From Prochlorococcus sp. AG-347-B23 (GTDB lineage: Bacteria; Cyanobacteriota; Cyanobacteriia; PCC-6307; Cyanobiaceae), in assembly GCA_003281715.1 (NCBI GenBank), contig QCBE01000010.1, forward strand, positions 1 through 47,077: a stretch of DNA of 47,077 nucleotides. Direction: 5' to 3'. Under the pieces are notes generated by a model that had not been told where the DNA came from, did no database searches, and saw only the letters and a program-made list of their open reading frames with translations. Shown here piece by piece: positions 16,725-25,406 of the stretch. A program made the position numbers and the translations under genes. Numbering within the stretch: the stretch's first letter is position 1; each line of letters opens with the position of its first letter.

Positions 16725-17649
16725 GATCTCCCTGATAGTCGGTTTTTGTTGCTAACTCATTTAAGTCACGCGTACCACTAATAACTTCTCCATTTATTTC
16801 CCAAGAAGGAAATCCACTGATTCCTTTCGTTTGGCATAGCTCATACTCATTATCTTTGCCATCTTTAGCACACTCAACTACTTTTAATTCTTTAACTGCT
16901 TCCTTACCAAATAATTGTTTCTGATCGTGGCAATGCGGGCACCAGTATGCACTATACATAACAATATTGTTTTCACTTAAAAATTTTGCAAACTTTACCT
17001 TTTGGGTAGAGCTTGAAGTGGTAATTATTGGCGATACATTTTCAGTAGGGTTTGCAACATCAACAGCATTAGATGGGTCAACGTTTGTTGACCAAATTAG
17101 GCCTCCCAGCAGGACACTAATGGCTACAATAAAACCTCTAAAAATCATAGGTTCTCTACTTTCGAACTTTGCTCCAATCATAGAAATTATAAAGATAGAA
17201 AACGATAAAATTGCCGAAAGTATACAAAAAAAGCAATATGCTTGAATCTTAAAAAACATTATATTGATCAATAAAAAGCTAAATGTTGATGACGCACAAG
17301 AAATTAAAAATACTAACCACCAAAAAAACTTATTTAGTTTTTCTTTTGGGGAAATTAAATTAAGCGAGAGTATTATTGTGATAACTAATATTGATAAATA
17401 TGTTATGAATCCAGCTAATGAGAGAGGTATATTAATTTGATTATTTTCAAATAAAGTACCCCAAGGACTATTTAAAACTGTTTCACAACCATTTTGTATC
17501 CCTGGGCATGAAAGCGAAGTAAATAAACCCCAGTTTTTTAAAGTAATCGAACCTGTATCAACTATGCCTATAGTGCTAAGAATTGCGATTATGATTTTTG
17601 GCCATTTCAAATCTTTTGTTTTTCTTTTGTTTAAAGTCTTAAAGGCCAT
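16714..17649 (-). CDS. vitamin K epoxide reductase-thioredoxin fusion (disulfide-forming)
   Basis: 311 residues, ATG 17649. The N-terminal VKOR membrane domain has loop cysteines C48 and C55 (SCPGIQNGCETV) and the quinone-side CFFC pair C139/C142. The C-terminal thioredoxin-like domain has CPHC (C237-C240) and a cis-proline motif GFPSW (P281). Cyanobacterial homologues oxidise exported or lumenal proteins, passing electrons through the Trx domain to VKOR and then to quinone, replacing DsbA/DsbB. All key cysteines are present. A membrane helix (about 171-187) and a serine/threonine-rich linker connect the two domains. Confidence 0.92.
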   Translation of the reverse strand: MAFKTLNKRKTKDLKWPKIIIAILSTIGIVDTGSITLKNWGLFTSLSCPGIQNGCETVLNSPWGTLFENNQINIPLSLAGFITYLSILVITIILSLNLISPKEKLNKFFWWLVFLISCASSTFSFLLINIMFFKIQAYCFFCILSAILSFSIFIISMIGAKFESREPMIFRGFIVAISVLLGGLIWSTNVDPSNAVDVANPTENVSPIITTSSSTQKVKFAKFLSENNIVMYSAYWCPHCHDQKQLFGKEAVKELKVVECAKDGKDNEYELCQTKGISGFPSWEINGEVISGTRDLNELATKTDYQGDLNF

Positions 17650-17754
17650 ACAAAAAGAAAGTTTGTGATTTACATTATCTATCCTAATATTATCTTGGCA
17701 TGAGAGTTATATACGAAATGCTTTTTAAATCTTTTAATTATTATTTTTCAAGTT

Positions 17755-19119
17755 GTGAAACAAAATAGTCTCAATGTAAAAGAAAAAAAACTATCTAAGA
17801 TTGCATTCAGTCATGTTGGTTGTGAGAAAAATCTTGTTGATACTGAACATATGCAAGGCTTATTAGATAAAGAGGGTTATGAAGTTGAAAGCAATATAAA
17901 TGATGCTAATGTTGTTGTTGTAAATACTTGCAGTTTTATTGAAACAGCCAGAGAAGAATCTATTAGAAAAATTTTAGAATATACAAATCAAGGAAAAGAA
18001 GTAATAGTTGCAGGCTGTATGGCTCAGCATTTTAAAGATGAGCTTATAAAAGAAATCCCTGAAATAAAAGGTTTGGTTGGAACAGGAGATTATCAAAAGA
18101 TAGCCAAGGTTTTAGACAGAGTAGAAAAAGGGGAAATAGTTAATGAAGTTTCAAAAATACCTGAATTTATTGCAGATGAGGAAATGCCTCGTTTTGTAGA
18201 TAAAAATAAATTTGTTGCTTATCTTCGCATTGCTGAAGGCTGCAACTATAATTGCGCTTTTTGTATTATTCCTAAGTTGAGAGGTCCTCAAAGAAGTAGA
18301 ACAATAGAATCTATAGTTTCAGAAGCCAAAAGTCTTGCAAAAAAGGGTATTCAAGAAATCATATTAATTAGTCAAATAACAACTAATTATGGTCAAGATA
18401 TTTATGGAAAACCATCATTAGCCAAACTTTTGAATGAGCTTTCTCAAGTTCCAATTCCTTGGATAAGGATACATTATGCTTATCCAACAGGTTTAACTGA
18501 TGAAGTTATTAGAGCTTTCAAAGATTCAAAGAATATCGTGCCTTACTTTGATTTACCACTTCAGCATAGTCATCCAGATGTGTTGAAGAGTATGAATAGA
18601 CCTTGGCAAGCTTCTTTGAATGAATCAATTTTGGAGAAAATTAGAGAAGAAATTCCATCTGCTGTATTAAGAACTAGTCTAATTGTTGGTTTCCCAGGAG
18701 AAAAAAAAGAACATTTTGAACATCTTCTCGAATTTTTGTATAGGCACAAATTTGATCATGTAGGAGTGTTTATTTTTTCTCCTGAGGACGGAACTGCAGC
18801 TTTTGATTTGCCAAATAGAATATTCCCAGAGGTTGCAGAGGCAAGAAAAGATAATGTTATTTCAGTTCAACAAAATATCTCTAAAGCTAAAAATCAGGTA
18901 TATGTTGGTTCAAAAATGAAAGTTTTGGTAGAAAAAATATCAGATAATAACGAATTAATAGGTCGGTCCTACAATTTCGCTCCTGAAATTGACGGAAATG
19001 TGATTTTATCTATTAATGCTAAAAATGATTTGAAAAATTATATTGGCAAATTTGTTGAAGCAAATATTTCTTTTGCCGATGAATATGATTTGTATGGAGA
19101 GATTATTAAAATTTTATAG
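17755..19119 (+). CDS. rimO: ribosomal protein S12 methylthiotransferase
   Basis: 454 residues, GTG start. MiaB/RimO-type architecture: an N-terminal UPF0004 domain with cysteines C23 (HVGCEKNL), C59 (NTCSF) and C88 (AGCMAQ); a radical-SAM domain with CNYNCAFC (C163, C167, C170); and a C-terminal TRAM domain. The [12 protein letters not shown] start and [16 protein letters not shown] region fit RimO rather than MiaB. It methylthiolates the conserved aspartate of ribosomal protein S12. Three bases separate its stop from the stop of the convergent PetL-like gene. Confidence 0.93.
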   Translation: MKQNSLNVKEKKLSKIAFSHVGCEKNLVDTEHMQGLLDKEGYEVESNINDANVVVVNTCSFIETAREESIRKILEYTNQGKEVIVAGCMAQHFKDELIKEIPEIKGLVGTGDYQKIAKVLDRVEKGEIVNEVSKIPEFIADEEMPRFVDKNKFVAYLRIAEGCNYNCAFCIIPKLRGPQRSRTIESIVSEAKSLAKKGIQEIILISQITTNYGQDIYGKPSLAKLLNELSQVPIPWIRIHYAYPTGLTDEVIRAFKDSKNIVPYFDLPLQHSHPDVLKSMNRPWQASLNESILEKIREEIPSAVLRTSLIVGFPGEKKEHFEHLLEFLYRHKFDHVGVFIFSPEDGTAAFDLPNRIFPEVAEARKDNVISVQQNISKAKNQVYVGSKMKVLVEKISDNNELIGRSYNFAPEIDGNVILSINAKNDLKNYIGKFVEANISFADEYDLYGEIIKIL

Positions 19120-19122
19120 TTT

Positions 19123-19215
19123 TTAAATTAATTTAACTGCTCTTAAGAGCTTATCTAATGCGAAAGCAGCTCCAAAACCAAAACCAATAAATGCAATATA
19201 GAAAATGATGTTCAT
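19123..19215 (-). CDS. petL: cytochrome b6f complex subunit PetL-like peptide
   Basis: 30 residues, ATG 19215, TAA 19123. The peptide starts MNIIFYIAFIGFGFGAAFAL and ends in RAVKLI: a single membrane helix followed by a short basic end. This fits known cyanobacterial PetL (about 31-32 residues, FYIVFIALFFGIA-type helix, ending in K/R-x-I/V-K-L-I). PetL is a peripheral one-helix subunit stabilising the b6f dimer in the thylakoid. It is too short for routine gene finding. The match is by recall of the helix and tail pattern, so the name is probable, not certain. Confidence 0.65.
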   Translation of the reverse strand: MNIIFYIAFIGFGFGAAFALDKLLRAVKLI

Positions 19216-19279
19216 TAATTTTTTTATTTTTATTTAATTTAACATCAGATGAAAAGATTAGATTTTTTCGTTTAATTTC

Positions 19280-19666
19280 TTAATCTTGGATATATGGTAA
19301 TTTTTTGTATAAACATTCTTCTGCTTTTTGTAGTTCCCGGCCTAAATATAAAGCGTGATCGAATCTGGTTATTAAGTCATTTCTTTCTTCAGTAATCAAT
19401 ATTCCAAGTTGTTTCGCACTAATACCTTTAAAAACTTCATTACTAACTCTTTTATTTTGAGAGTCGCATTTAATAGGTTCATTTGTTTCTGGGTCAAGAG
19501 CATAGCCTTCTTCATCAATGTTATTTAAAAAGTGCTCTAAAATTATTTTATTTTCTTCTAAATCTACTTTTATAATAAAATATCCGTTTGGATCTAAATC
19601 TATATATCGGTTGGATAGATTATTATCAATCTTTATTTTTTCATCTAAACTTTTACTAGAATCCAT
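19280..19666 (-). CDS. DUF4346 family protein
   Basis: 128 residues, ATG 19666. The central sequence NRYIDLDPNGYFIIKVDLEE, then LEHFLNNIDEEGYALDPETNEPIKC, matches the cyanobacterial DUF4346 pattern (RYxDLDPxGYFxI, ALDPxTGxP). The C-terminus (TRFDHALYLGRELQKAEECLYKKLPYIQD) is helical. There are no membrane segments. Family function is unknown; the whole protein is essentially one domain. It is probably in the same direction and transcript as the PetL-like gene 64 bases downstream. Confidence 0.7.
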   Translation of the reverse strand: MDSSKSLDEKIKIDNNLSNRYIDLDPNGYFIIKVDLEENKIILEHFLNNIDEEGYALDPETNEPIKCDSQNKRVSNEVFKGISAKQLGILITEERNDLITRFDHALYLGRELQKAEECLYKKLPYIQD

Positions 19667-19726
19667 TATTAGAAGTTAATAAAAACTATATTACTAATAT
19701 AATCTTTAGAAAAGCCAAATAATTTT

Positions 19727-20881
19727 TTATTTAAAGGGTATAGAATTATTCTCAAATTCAATTTCCTTCTCGGTTTGTTTATTAACTTCATTTAGCCAAG
19801 GATAAATTATATTCTCCATATTTTTGTCAAACCACTTATGCAAGCTAATGGTGCTTTTTGCAAAAAAACCTCTCCGTCTTTTATGTTTACCACCCGCTCC
19901 AGGATCAAAAAAATCGATATTATTTGTTATTGCCCATTCAATTGGTTGGTAGTAGCATAATTCAAAATGTAAATTAGATATGTCTTCTTGACTACCCCAA
20001 TATCTACCCCATAGGTTGTTTTTATTTTTAACGCACATCGACATAGCAAAAATATCATTTGATTCATTTTTTGATGCGCTAAAAAGTAAAATATTTTTTT
20101 TATTAGTAACGATTTTCTCGAAAAATGTAGATGTTAGATATTTACTTCCCCAAACTCCCCACCTTGAACAATGCTGTTCATAAAAATTATGCATTTTTTT
20201 GAGGATTTCTTGGTTGATATCATTTTCATTAAAAATTTCTACTTTTATATCTTGTTGGGTAATTGATTTCCTCTCTTTTTTGATATTTTTTCTTTGATTA
20301 GAGTTAAATCTACAAAGAAAATCATCAAACGTCTTTTCTCCATTACTCCTCCATTCACTGCTGGAATTTATCCATTTTTGGTATCCCAAAGATTTAAGAT
20401 GATCCCCCCAGCTTTCGTCAATGTATAAAAAATTACAACTTAAAATTTTGTTTGTAATCGCAAAGCTTTCGATATGGTTTATGAGTAAATTTGTAATTTC
20501 TTTCTTATCTTCATTTTTTTTATAAAGAAATTGATATCCATTTACAGGACTATAAGGACTCATTCCAATTAATTTAGGGTAATAATTTAAATTCAGCTCT
20601 TGAGCCAATCTTGCAAATGATTGATCAAAAATGAATTCTCCATAGCTATGATTTTTTAAAAAAAGTGGAGCAATTCCTAATATTTCTTCATTTTTATAAG
20701 CAACAAAATATAGAGGTTGCCAACCAGTTTCTCTTGAGACACTTTTTGATATTTCAAGGTTTTTAAGCCAAGTCCATTCATAGAATGGATTATTGATTTC
20801 ATTTGTTAATTCATTCCATATCTCCTTGGAGATTTCCTTTATTGACAATTTGACTTCAACTTTATGTATTTTTTGGTTCAT
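19727..20881 (-). CDS. GNAT/FemAB-like protein, DUF482 (peptidogalycan family)
   Basis: 384 residues, ATG 20881. Matches the DUF482/'peptidogalycan biosynthesis' GNAT-like family: FYEWTWLKNLE at the N-terminus, YFVAYKNEEILGIAPLFLK, SPVNGYQFL, and the characteristic C-terminal AMSMCVKNKNNLWGRYWGS, FELCYYQPIEWA and FFDPGAGGKHKRRRGF. Members probably transfer an acyl or aminoacyl group; the substrate is unknown. No membrane segment or signal peptide, so cytosolic. It sits 12 bases after the RibD-like gene and may be in one operon with it. Confidence 0.8.
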   Translation of the reverse strand: MNQKIHKVEVKLSIKEISKEIWNELTNEINNPFYEWTWLKNLEISKSVSRETGWQPLYFVAYKNEEILGIAPLFLKNHSYGEFIFDQSFARLAQELNLNYYPKLIGMSPYSPVNGYQFLYKKNEDKKEITNLLINHIESFAITNKILSCNFLYIDESWGDHLKSLGYQKWINSSSEWRSNGEKTFDDFLCRFNSNQRKNIKKERKSITQQDIKVEIFNENDINQEILKKMHNFYEQHCSRWGVWGSKYLTSTFFEKIVTNKKNILLFSASKNESNDIFAMSMCVKNKNNLWGRYWGSQEDISNLHFELCYYQPIEWAITNNIDFFDPGAGGKHKRRRGFFAKSTISLHKWFDKNMENIIYPWLNEVNKQTEKEIEFENNSIPFK

Positions 20882-20893
20882 TTATTATTTATT

Positions 20894-21544
20894 TTAAATT
20901 TTTTTGTAATGAATATGGATTTCATTATTCATTAAATTTTTAATTGATTTTATTTCCCATAGTCTTTTGAGATTAAAAATCTCATTTGTTTCTTTCGGCG
21001 GGATCCATGTATATTTACCTCCAATAATTTGTGGAATTATTGTAATTTTTATATCTGTTATTAGATCCTCTTTTATAAAAGAATTTATAAGTTTTGCACC
21101 TCCTAAAAGAGCTAAATCATCTATTCCTTGTTTTTTAAGTGAAATTAAAGTTTTACTCCATGAATCTTCGAAAAAGAGTTGTTTCTCGAAGTCATTATTC
21201 GACGAATTATCAACTTTACTTGAGCTTATTAGCCATCTTCTAATTGGTTGTCGAAAGTATTTCCAATTACTGTTAAAATTTTTGCTATTTGAAGCAACTA
21301 TAGAAATTGGTTGTTTTTTTGAGATTGTTACTTCGTCATTATCATTCAGATTTTTAATTAGGTAAGTTGATTGATGAGCTATTAAAGTACCTAAACCAAA
21401 AATGGTGGCGTCAACCATTGATAAGTGTTGATTTAACATTTTTTTATCTTCTTCGCTTCCAAGATGCGATTCTCCACCTCTAGGAAATGCAATTCTCCCA
21501 TCAAGACTAGATGCTATAACAATTATTACTCTTGGGATACTCAA
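20894..21544 (-). CDS. RibD C-terminal-domain reductase (DHFR-like fold)
   Basis: 216 residues, TTG start overlapping the upstream stop (TTGA). Stand-alone reductase domain: IVIASSLDGRIA at the N-terminus, DATIFGLGTLIAHQSTYLI, then DLALLGGAKLINSFIKEDLITDI and IPQIIGGKYTW, which are the NADPH-site and substrate-site motifs of the RibD_C/DHFR-like superfamily. RibD_C reduces the ribosylaminopyrimidine in riboflavin synthesis, but free-standing relatives may act on pterins. Position directly behind a tandem PTPS gene suggests a pterin substrate as an alternative; this is inference. Confidence 0.8.
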   Translation of the reverse strand: MSIPRVIIVIASSLDGRIAFPRGGESHLGSEEDKKMLNQHLSMVDATIFGLGTLIAHQSTYLIKNLNDNDEVTISKKQPISIVASNSKNFNSNWKYFRQPIRRWLISSSKVDNSSNNDFEKQLFFEDSWSKTLISLKKQGIDDLALLGGAKLINSFIKEDLITDIKITIIPQIIGGKYTWIPPKETNEIFNLKRLWEIKSIKNLMNNEIHIHYKKI

Positions 21545-22467
21545 GTTTGTGAGACTAAACTATTTTCAAGTTTCAAATTCAATGAATTGGTTAGCTTTTG
21601 ATCAACATAAATTTCTGCAGCATTATTTGGGCTCTCTTGGAGTCTTATTTTGTGTAAAGTTGCACCAAGTTCATGTATTGGATTTTTAAGAATATCGGAA
21701 ATATATAAAGCTATATTTTCAGCAGTTGGAACACAATTCTGGAAAAATTCGATGTCTTTATTTAGAAAAGTATGATCTAGTTGTTCAACAACCAATTCAT
21801 TAATTATCTCCTGGAGCGCAGATAAGTCACAAACCATTCCCGTTCTTTTATTAATGTCTCCTTTTACAGTTATATCAACAAGATAGTTATGACCATGTCC
21901 ATTAACTCTGGCACATTTCCCATAGATTTTTTTATTTTCATCAAAGGAAATCTCTTCTTTTGCAAGTCTATGAGCGGCTGCAAAATGAGTTTGTACTGTT
22001 AAAAATGCTTCCATGTTTTTTCCAAAATAATCTGCCCATAAATTTGGGTTTTCGTAAAGCCTTAGACTTGTAAGAGGTAAATCATCCTTTAGACGATTCC
22101 AAATAACTTTTACTAATGCTTCAGTTGTGGGAAGTATACCTTCTTGATTATTAACATTAAATTCAGGCCAGACATCATTTAAAAAACGAAAATCTAATTG
22201 TCCAGTAACCTTATCTTTAATAGAGTGTTTTACATCAGAGAGATTAAGTACCATTCCATCAGAGTCTAGTTCTCCACCCATTGAAACAATAAGTTCATAA
22301 TTATGACCATGACCTGGTGCAATACTGCAATTTCCAAAAAGAGATAAATTTTCTTCTGGGGTTTTTTCAGGAAGCCAATAACGGTGACTAGAACTAAAGC
22401 AGGCGCGTCGAGTTATGACGCATTCACGTCCTTTTCCATGTAATGGTTTGGATTGTGTAGAAGTCAT
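21541..22467 (-). CDS. tandem 6-pyruvoyltetrahydropterin synthase/QueD-like protein
   Basis: 308 residues, ATG 22467: two PTPS/QueD domains in one chain. Domain 1 has zinc-type histidines H28, H53 and H55 (SSSHRYW, GHGHNYEL), C47 and E139, but LDFRF (D92, F93) where the catalytic Asp-His is expected. Domain 2 has H166, H191, H193, C185, LDHTF (D231, H232) and E278 (LQESPN), i.e. a complete set. Single-domain family members convert dihydroneopterin triphosphate to 6-carboxytetrahydropterin (queuosine/7-deazaguanine) or to a tetrahydropterin. Domain 1 may be structural or have altered chemistry. Confidence 0.88.
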   Translation of the reverse strand: MTSTQSKPLHGKGRECVITRRACFSSSHRYWLPEKTPEENLSLFGNCSIAPGHGHNYELIVSMGGELDSDGMVLNLSDVKHSIKDKVTGQLDFRFLNDVWPEFNVNNQEGILPTTEALVKVIWNRLKDDLPLTSLRLYENPNLWADYFGKNMEAFLTVQTHFAAAHRLAKEEISFDENKKIYGKCARVNGHGHNYLVDITVKGDINKRTGMVCDLSALQEIINELVVEQLDHTFLNKDIEFFQNCVPTAENIALYISDILKNPIHELGATLHKIRLQESPNNAAEIYVDQKLTNSLNLKLENSLVSQT

Positions 22468-22517
22468 ACCTTTCTGCGATAATACTATCTTAAGGTTTTA
22501 AATACGCTTTTGTCTTT

Positions 22518-23075
22518 ATGGAACAATCCATTATCAAAAAAACAGTTCATACTTTAAAGGGCAGAAGCATATTTTTAATAGGAATGATGGGTTCTGGTAA
22601 GTCACAAACCGGTTTGAAGCTGGCCGAATTATTGAAGTATAAATATATTGATTTAGATTCGTTTATAGAGAAGTTGGCAAAAAAATCTATCAATCAAATT
22701 TTTAATGATGAAGGAGAAAATAATTTCCGTGAATTAGAAGCAAGATGCCTTAAAGAAACTATCAAAATTCCTTCATTAGTAATCTCTACTGGGGGAGGAA
22801 TAGTTACCAAATCGGAAAACTGGGGAATCTTAAGGCAGGGAATAATTGCTTGGATAGATCTCGACAAAGATATAGCAATTGAAAGATTGAAAAATGAAAT
22901 TGAAAATAGACCACTTCTGCATGGAAAGAATCTCAATGATTTATATATGAGCATTTTTCAATCAAGAGAAAATTTGTATTCTCAAGCAGATTTAAGAATT
23001 CAAGTAAAAAGGGAAAATATTGAAGAAGTCGCCATGAAAATAATTAATGCAATTCATAAAGAAATAATTAGTTAA
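22518..23075 (+). CDS. aroK: shikimate kinase
   Basis: 185 residues, ATG start, divergent from the PTPS gene across 50 bases. Walker A GMMGSGKS (22-29); the shikimate-binding D-s-f-I-E motif (YIDLDSFIEK); FRELEARCLKE; STGGGIVTK; and the lid/ENRPLLHG segment typical of shikimate kinase. It phosphorylates shikimate at O3 with ATP in aromatic amino-acid synthesis. The 3' end overlaps the convergent CRR7-like gene by 4 bases. Confidence 0.95.
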   Translation: MEQSIIKKTVHTLKGRSIFLIGMMGSGKSQTGLKLAELLKYKYIDLDSFIEKLAKKSINQIFNDEGENNFRELEARCLKETIKIPSLVISTGGGIVTKSENWGILRQGIIAWIDLDKDIAIERLKNEIENRPLLHGKNLNDLYMSIFQSRENLYSQADLRIQVKRENIEEVAMKIINAIHKEIIS

Positions 23076-23329
23076 TCTGGTTCAATTCTTACGGCAAACC
23101 ATTTGATAACGTATCCAAATTTTATTTCTAATTCATAAGTGCTTTCTAATAATTCTTCAAAAAATTCTTGATCAGGATCTTCTATATTTTGATATATTGT
23201 TTGTGTTTCTGTCTTACTGAGCCAATTCTTCAGCCATAAAATTGCTTCTTGCTTTGATACAATTTTTTCTTTTGAATCTGGCTCTAATAATACATAATGA
23301 TCTGATGCTCTTATTAGTGGATTTGACAT
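23072..23329 (-). CDS. CRR7-like (chlororespiratory reduction 7, DUF3571) protein
   Basis: 85 residues, ATG 23329. The sequence HYVLLEPDSKEKIVSKQEAI at the start and VIKWFAVRIEP at the end match the CRR7/DUF3571 pattern (N-terminal FVVLEPxxPE-x-LxxxE, C-terminal xLQWYAVRLEK). In plants CRR7 is needed for assembly of the NDH-1 complex of photosynthetic cyclic electron flow; the cyanobacterial counterparts are short soluble proteins. The identification is by pattern recall. Its start codon is one base away from the start of the divergent DUF6816 gene. Confidence 0.65.
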   Translation of the reverse strand: MSNPLIRASDHYVLLEPDSKEKIVSKQEAILWLKNWLSKTETQTIYQNIEDPDQEFFEELLESTYELEIKFGYVIKWFAVRIEPD

Positions 23330-23330
23330 A

Positions 23331-24038
23331 ATGAAGATTCTTCTTGGATTAATTCTTTGCTTGATTTTTCAAGGAATTTTTTTAGAAAGTTCTTTTGCTT
23401 TTGTAGATTCTAATGTACGAGAGTTTTTGGAAAATCGTGAAAATCAATGGCCAGAATTATATTTACCAAATTTTAAATTGTCTGATACTTCTGAGGATTT
23501 AATTTATCCTAATTGGTTCGAGGGGAATTGGCTTGTTACTTCTCAAGATATAATTAATGATTCAGAAGAGCCAGTTATTTATAAAGTAAATTTCTTTAAG
23601 AATGATTCAGATTTAGTTGTTGGTAATCGTGCAAAAAATTCTGAATCTATTGGAAAAGCAATATTTGGCGATATCTTAATCAAGGTTGTAAATGATCCTC
23701 AAACTATTAATAATCAAATTACTTATTTAAAAGATGATTTTTATATCGATTCAAGAATTACAGGGAGAAATCAGATCCAAGATGATGATATTTTTTTCGC
23801 AGATGAGCTAGTTATACAAACCGCACATAAGCCAGGTGCTTCAAGGATTAATCAGGTAGAGACCATTAGTAAATTTCAAAAATGTTCCGAAGAAATATTG
23901 GAAGTTGATAATTCAATCAAACCATCAATTTGTGGAGTGCAATATGTTGCTTCTTATGGTTCGAAAGTTGGTGATCCTTCTATTCATGCTATAAAAACAA
24001 ATAAATATAAATTGAAGTTTGAATTTATTGAGAGTTAG
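23331..24038 (+). CDS. exported DUF6816-like protein
   Basis: 235 residues, ATG start. A clear signal peptide (MKILLGLILCLIFQGIFLES then SFAFVD, likely cut after SFA) directs it to the periplasm or thylakoid lumen. The mature part has PNWFEGNWLVTSQD, FFADELVIQTAHKPG and ISKFQKCSEE...CGVQYVASYGSKVGDP, resembling the cyanobacterial/chloroplast DUF6816 family of lumenal beta-rich proteins. Two cysteines in the C-terminal part could form a disulfide. Function unknown. The 3' end overlaps the GST gene by 14 bases. Confidence 0.65.
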   Translation: MKILLGLILCLIFQGIFLESSFAFVDSNVREFLENRENQWPELYLPNFKLSDTSEDLIYPNWFEGNWLVTSQDIINDSEEPVIYKVNFFKNDSDLVVGNRAKNSESIGKAIFGDILIKVVNDPQTINNQITYLKDDFYIDSRITGRNQIQDDDIFFADELVIQTAHKPGASRINQVETISKFQKCSEEILEVDNSIKPSICGVQYVASYGSKVGDPSIHAIKTNKYKLKFEFIES

Positions 24039-24750
24039 CACTAAAAAGATATTCTTCTAAGTTGTTCCTCCAAATGAAAAGATTTTCTAAATAAGGGTTG
24101 TTTATGTATTCTTGGCTCCCCTCTCCTGAAAGAATTGGTCCAGCAGACTTTGGAAATTTAAGAAGGGATAATTGAGCAGCAATTGAAATATCTGCAATTG
24201 ATAAACTATCTCCAACTAAATATTTCTTGTTGATCAAGGATTTTGATAAAGCTTCTAGTAATTTTTGGAGTTCTAAATTATCTTTAGAAGACAAAACTAC
24301 ATTAGAAATTTTACTAAGATTTTCAAAAGGTAATTTATCAACAATACTTTTAACTGAAGAAGGTATTTCATCTGGAAGTAATGCAGTTCTTAGCTGTGGA
24401 TTTTCTATTGCAGATTTTATTAAAGCTTTTCTACAAGTTGTAGCCATTGTAGTATCTGCCCAGTCTTCAATTAGTTTGCATTGAGCAAATAATATTGGGT
24501 CCTCAGGAAAAAGTGGATTATTATCATTTTTTTTATCTATATATTCGCAAATAGTTGAAGAGTCATTAATAACTTGATCATTACTATCGACTATTACAGG
24601 TACTTGTTTTTGACCTGATAATTTAAAGATTTCAAATTGGCCTATTCCAGGTGTTACTTCTTCAACTCGATATTGTAGTTTTTTTGCATGAAGGGCCATT
24701 CTTGTTTTTAAACAAAAAGCACTATGCCTAAATTGATATAATGTAATCAT
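24025..24750 (-). CDS. glutathione S-transferase family protein
   Basis: 241 residues, ATG 24750. The N-terminal thioredoxin-fold has SAFCLKTRMAL (possible active-site Cys13), the cis-proline motif KQVPVIVD and the glutathione-contacting DSSTICEYI. The C-terminal helical domain includes YLVGDSLSIADISIAAQL with the N-capping box Asp. The loop around residues 110-150 is longer than in minimal GSTs. The substrate is unknown. Genes of this type in cyanobacteria serve detoxification or reductive chemistry. Confidence 0.85.
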   Translation of the reverse strand: MITLYQFRHSAFCLKTRMALHAKKLQYRVEEVTPGIGQFEIFKLSGQKQVPVIVDSNDQVINDSSTICEYIDKKNDNNPLFPEDPILFAQCKLIEDWADTTMATTCRKALIKSAIENPQLRTALLPDEIPSSVKSIVDKLPFENLSKISNVVLSSKDNLELQKLLEALSKSLINKKYLVGDSLSIADISIAAQLSLLKFPKSAGPILSGEGSQEYINNPYLENLFIWRNNLEEYLFSANSQ

Positions 24751-24804
24751 GCTGTTTAATGTTTTTTAAAACTTAGCTAAAAAAGTAATCTATTTGTGGA
24801 GCTG

Positions 24805-25014
24805 ATGGGCGAATTTTTCTCTAATGTTGCGAGATATCCAAAGTACTTGATATCTATAATTGTTGGGGGACTTGTTGCTTTGCTTGAACCTTTATTCATG
24901 AATAGATCAAATCCTCTCACAATAGTAGGATTGATATCTTCTGTTTTAAGTGCTTTCATAACTGTTTATTTTGTCTTGCAAGAGATGACAAACCCAATAA
25001 ATTTACAACCATAA
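24805..25014 (+). CDS. DUF751/Ycf33-like membrane protein
   Basis: 69 residues from ATG 24805 (MGEFFSNVARYPKYLISIIVG); GTG 24796 is an alternative adding three residues. The N-terminal FFSNVARYPKYLI matches the Ycf33 pattern (FWxNVxRYPxFLI), with two membrane helices. Function unknown, conserved in cyanobacteria and some plastids. Its TAA overlaps the RbfA start in TAATG. Confidence 0.7.
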   Translation: MGEFFSNVARYPKYLISIIVGGLVALLEPLFMNRSNPLTIVGLISSVLSAFITVYFVLQEMTNPINLQP

Positions 25015-25406
25015 TGCCAAATAATTACCGTCTTGCAAAAGTTTCTTCTCTTTTGAAGAAAGAAATAACCCTTATTTTGCAGAATGATTTAGAAAATGAT
25101 CTTATTAGAGATCATTTCGTAAATATTTCTAAGATTGATTTATCAGGTGATTTGCAACACTGTAAAATTTACATAACTTCAACGGCTCAAGAGAAAGTGA
25201 GGAAAGAGATTGTTGAAAACTTGAATACTGCTAAAAGCTCCATAAGGCATAGTTTAGGAAAAAGAATTGAGATGAGAAGAGTTCCAGAGATAATTTTTAA
25301 AGACGATGTTGTTCTTGATAAAGGATTATCAGTCTTGAAACTTCTCGATGAATTAAAAAATCAAAATCAGAATCATAATGTTGAGGACAATGATGCCAAA
25401 AGTTGA
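25014..25406 (+). CDS. rbfA: ribosome-binding factor A
   Basis: 130 residues, ATG 25014 sharing one base with the preceding stop. A small KH-type fold: YRLAKVSSLLKKEITLILQN, ISKIDLSGDLQHCKIYITS, AKSSIRHSLGKRIEMRRVPEIIFKDD. RbfA binds 16S rRNA helix 1 during late 30S assembly and cold adaptation. The C-terminus is extended with a polar N/Q/D-rich tail. The hemD start codons lie inside its last codons, so the two genes are probably translated together. Confidence 0.93.
   Translation: MPNNYRLAKVSSLLKKEITLILQNDLENDLIRDHFVNISKIDLSGDLQHCKIYITSTAQEKVRKEIVENLNTAKSSIRHSLGKRIEMRRVPEIIFKDDVVLDKGLSVLKLLDELKNQNQNHNVEDNDAKS

Noticed and set aside
22468-22517. preQ1 riboswitch before the PTPS/QueD-like gene
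   Set aside because: The 50-base divergent spacer has no recognisable aptamer pattern and also serves as the aroK promoter.
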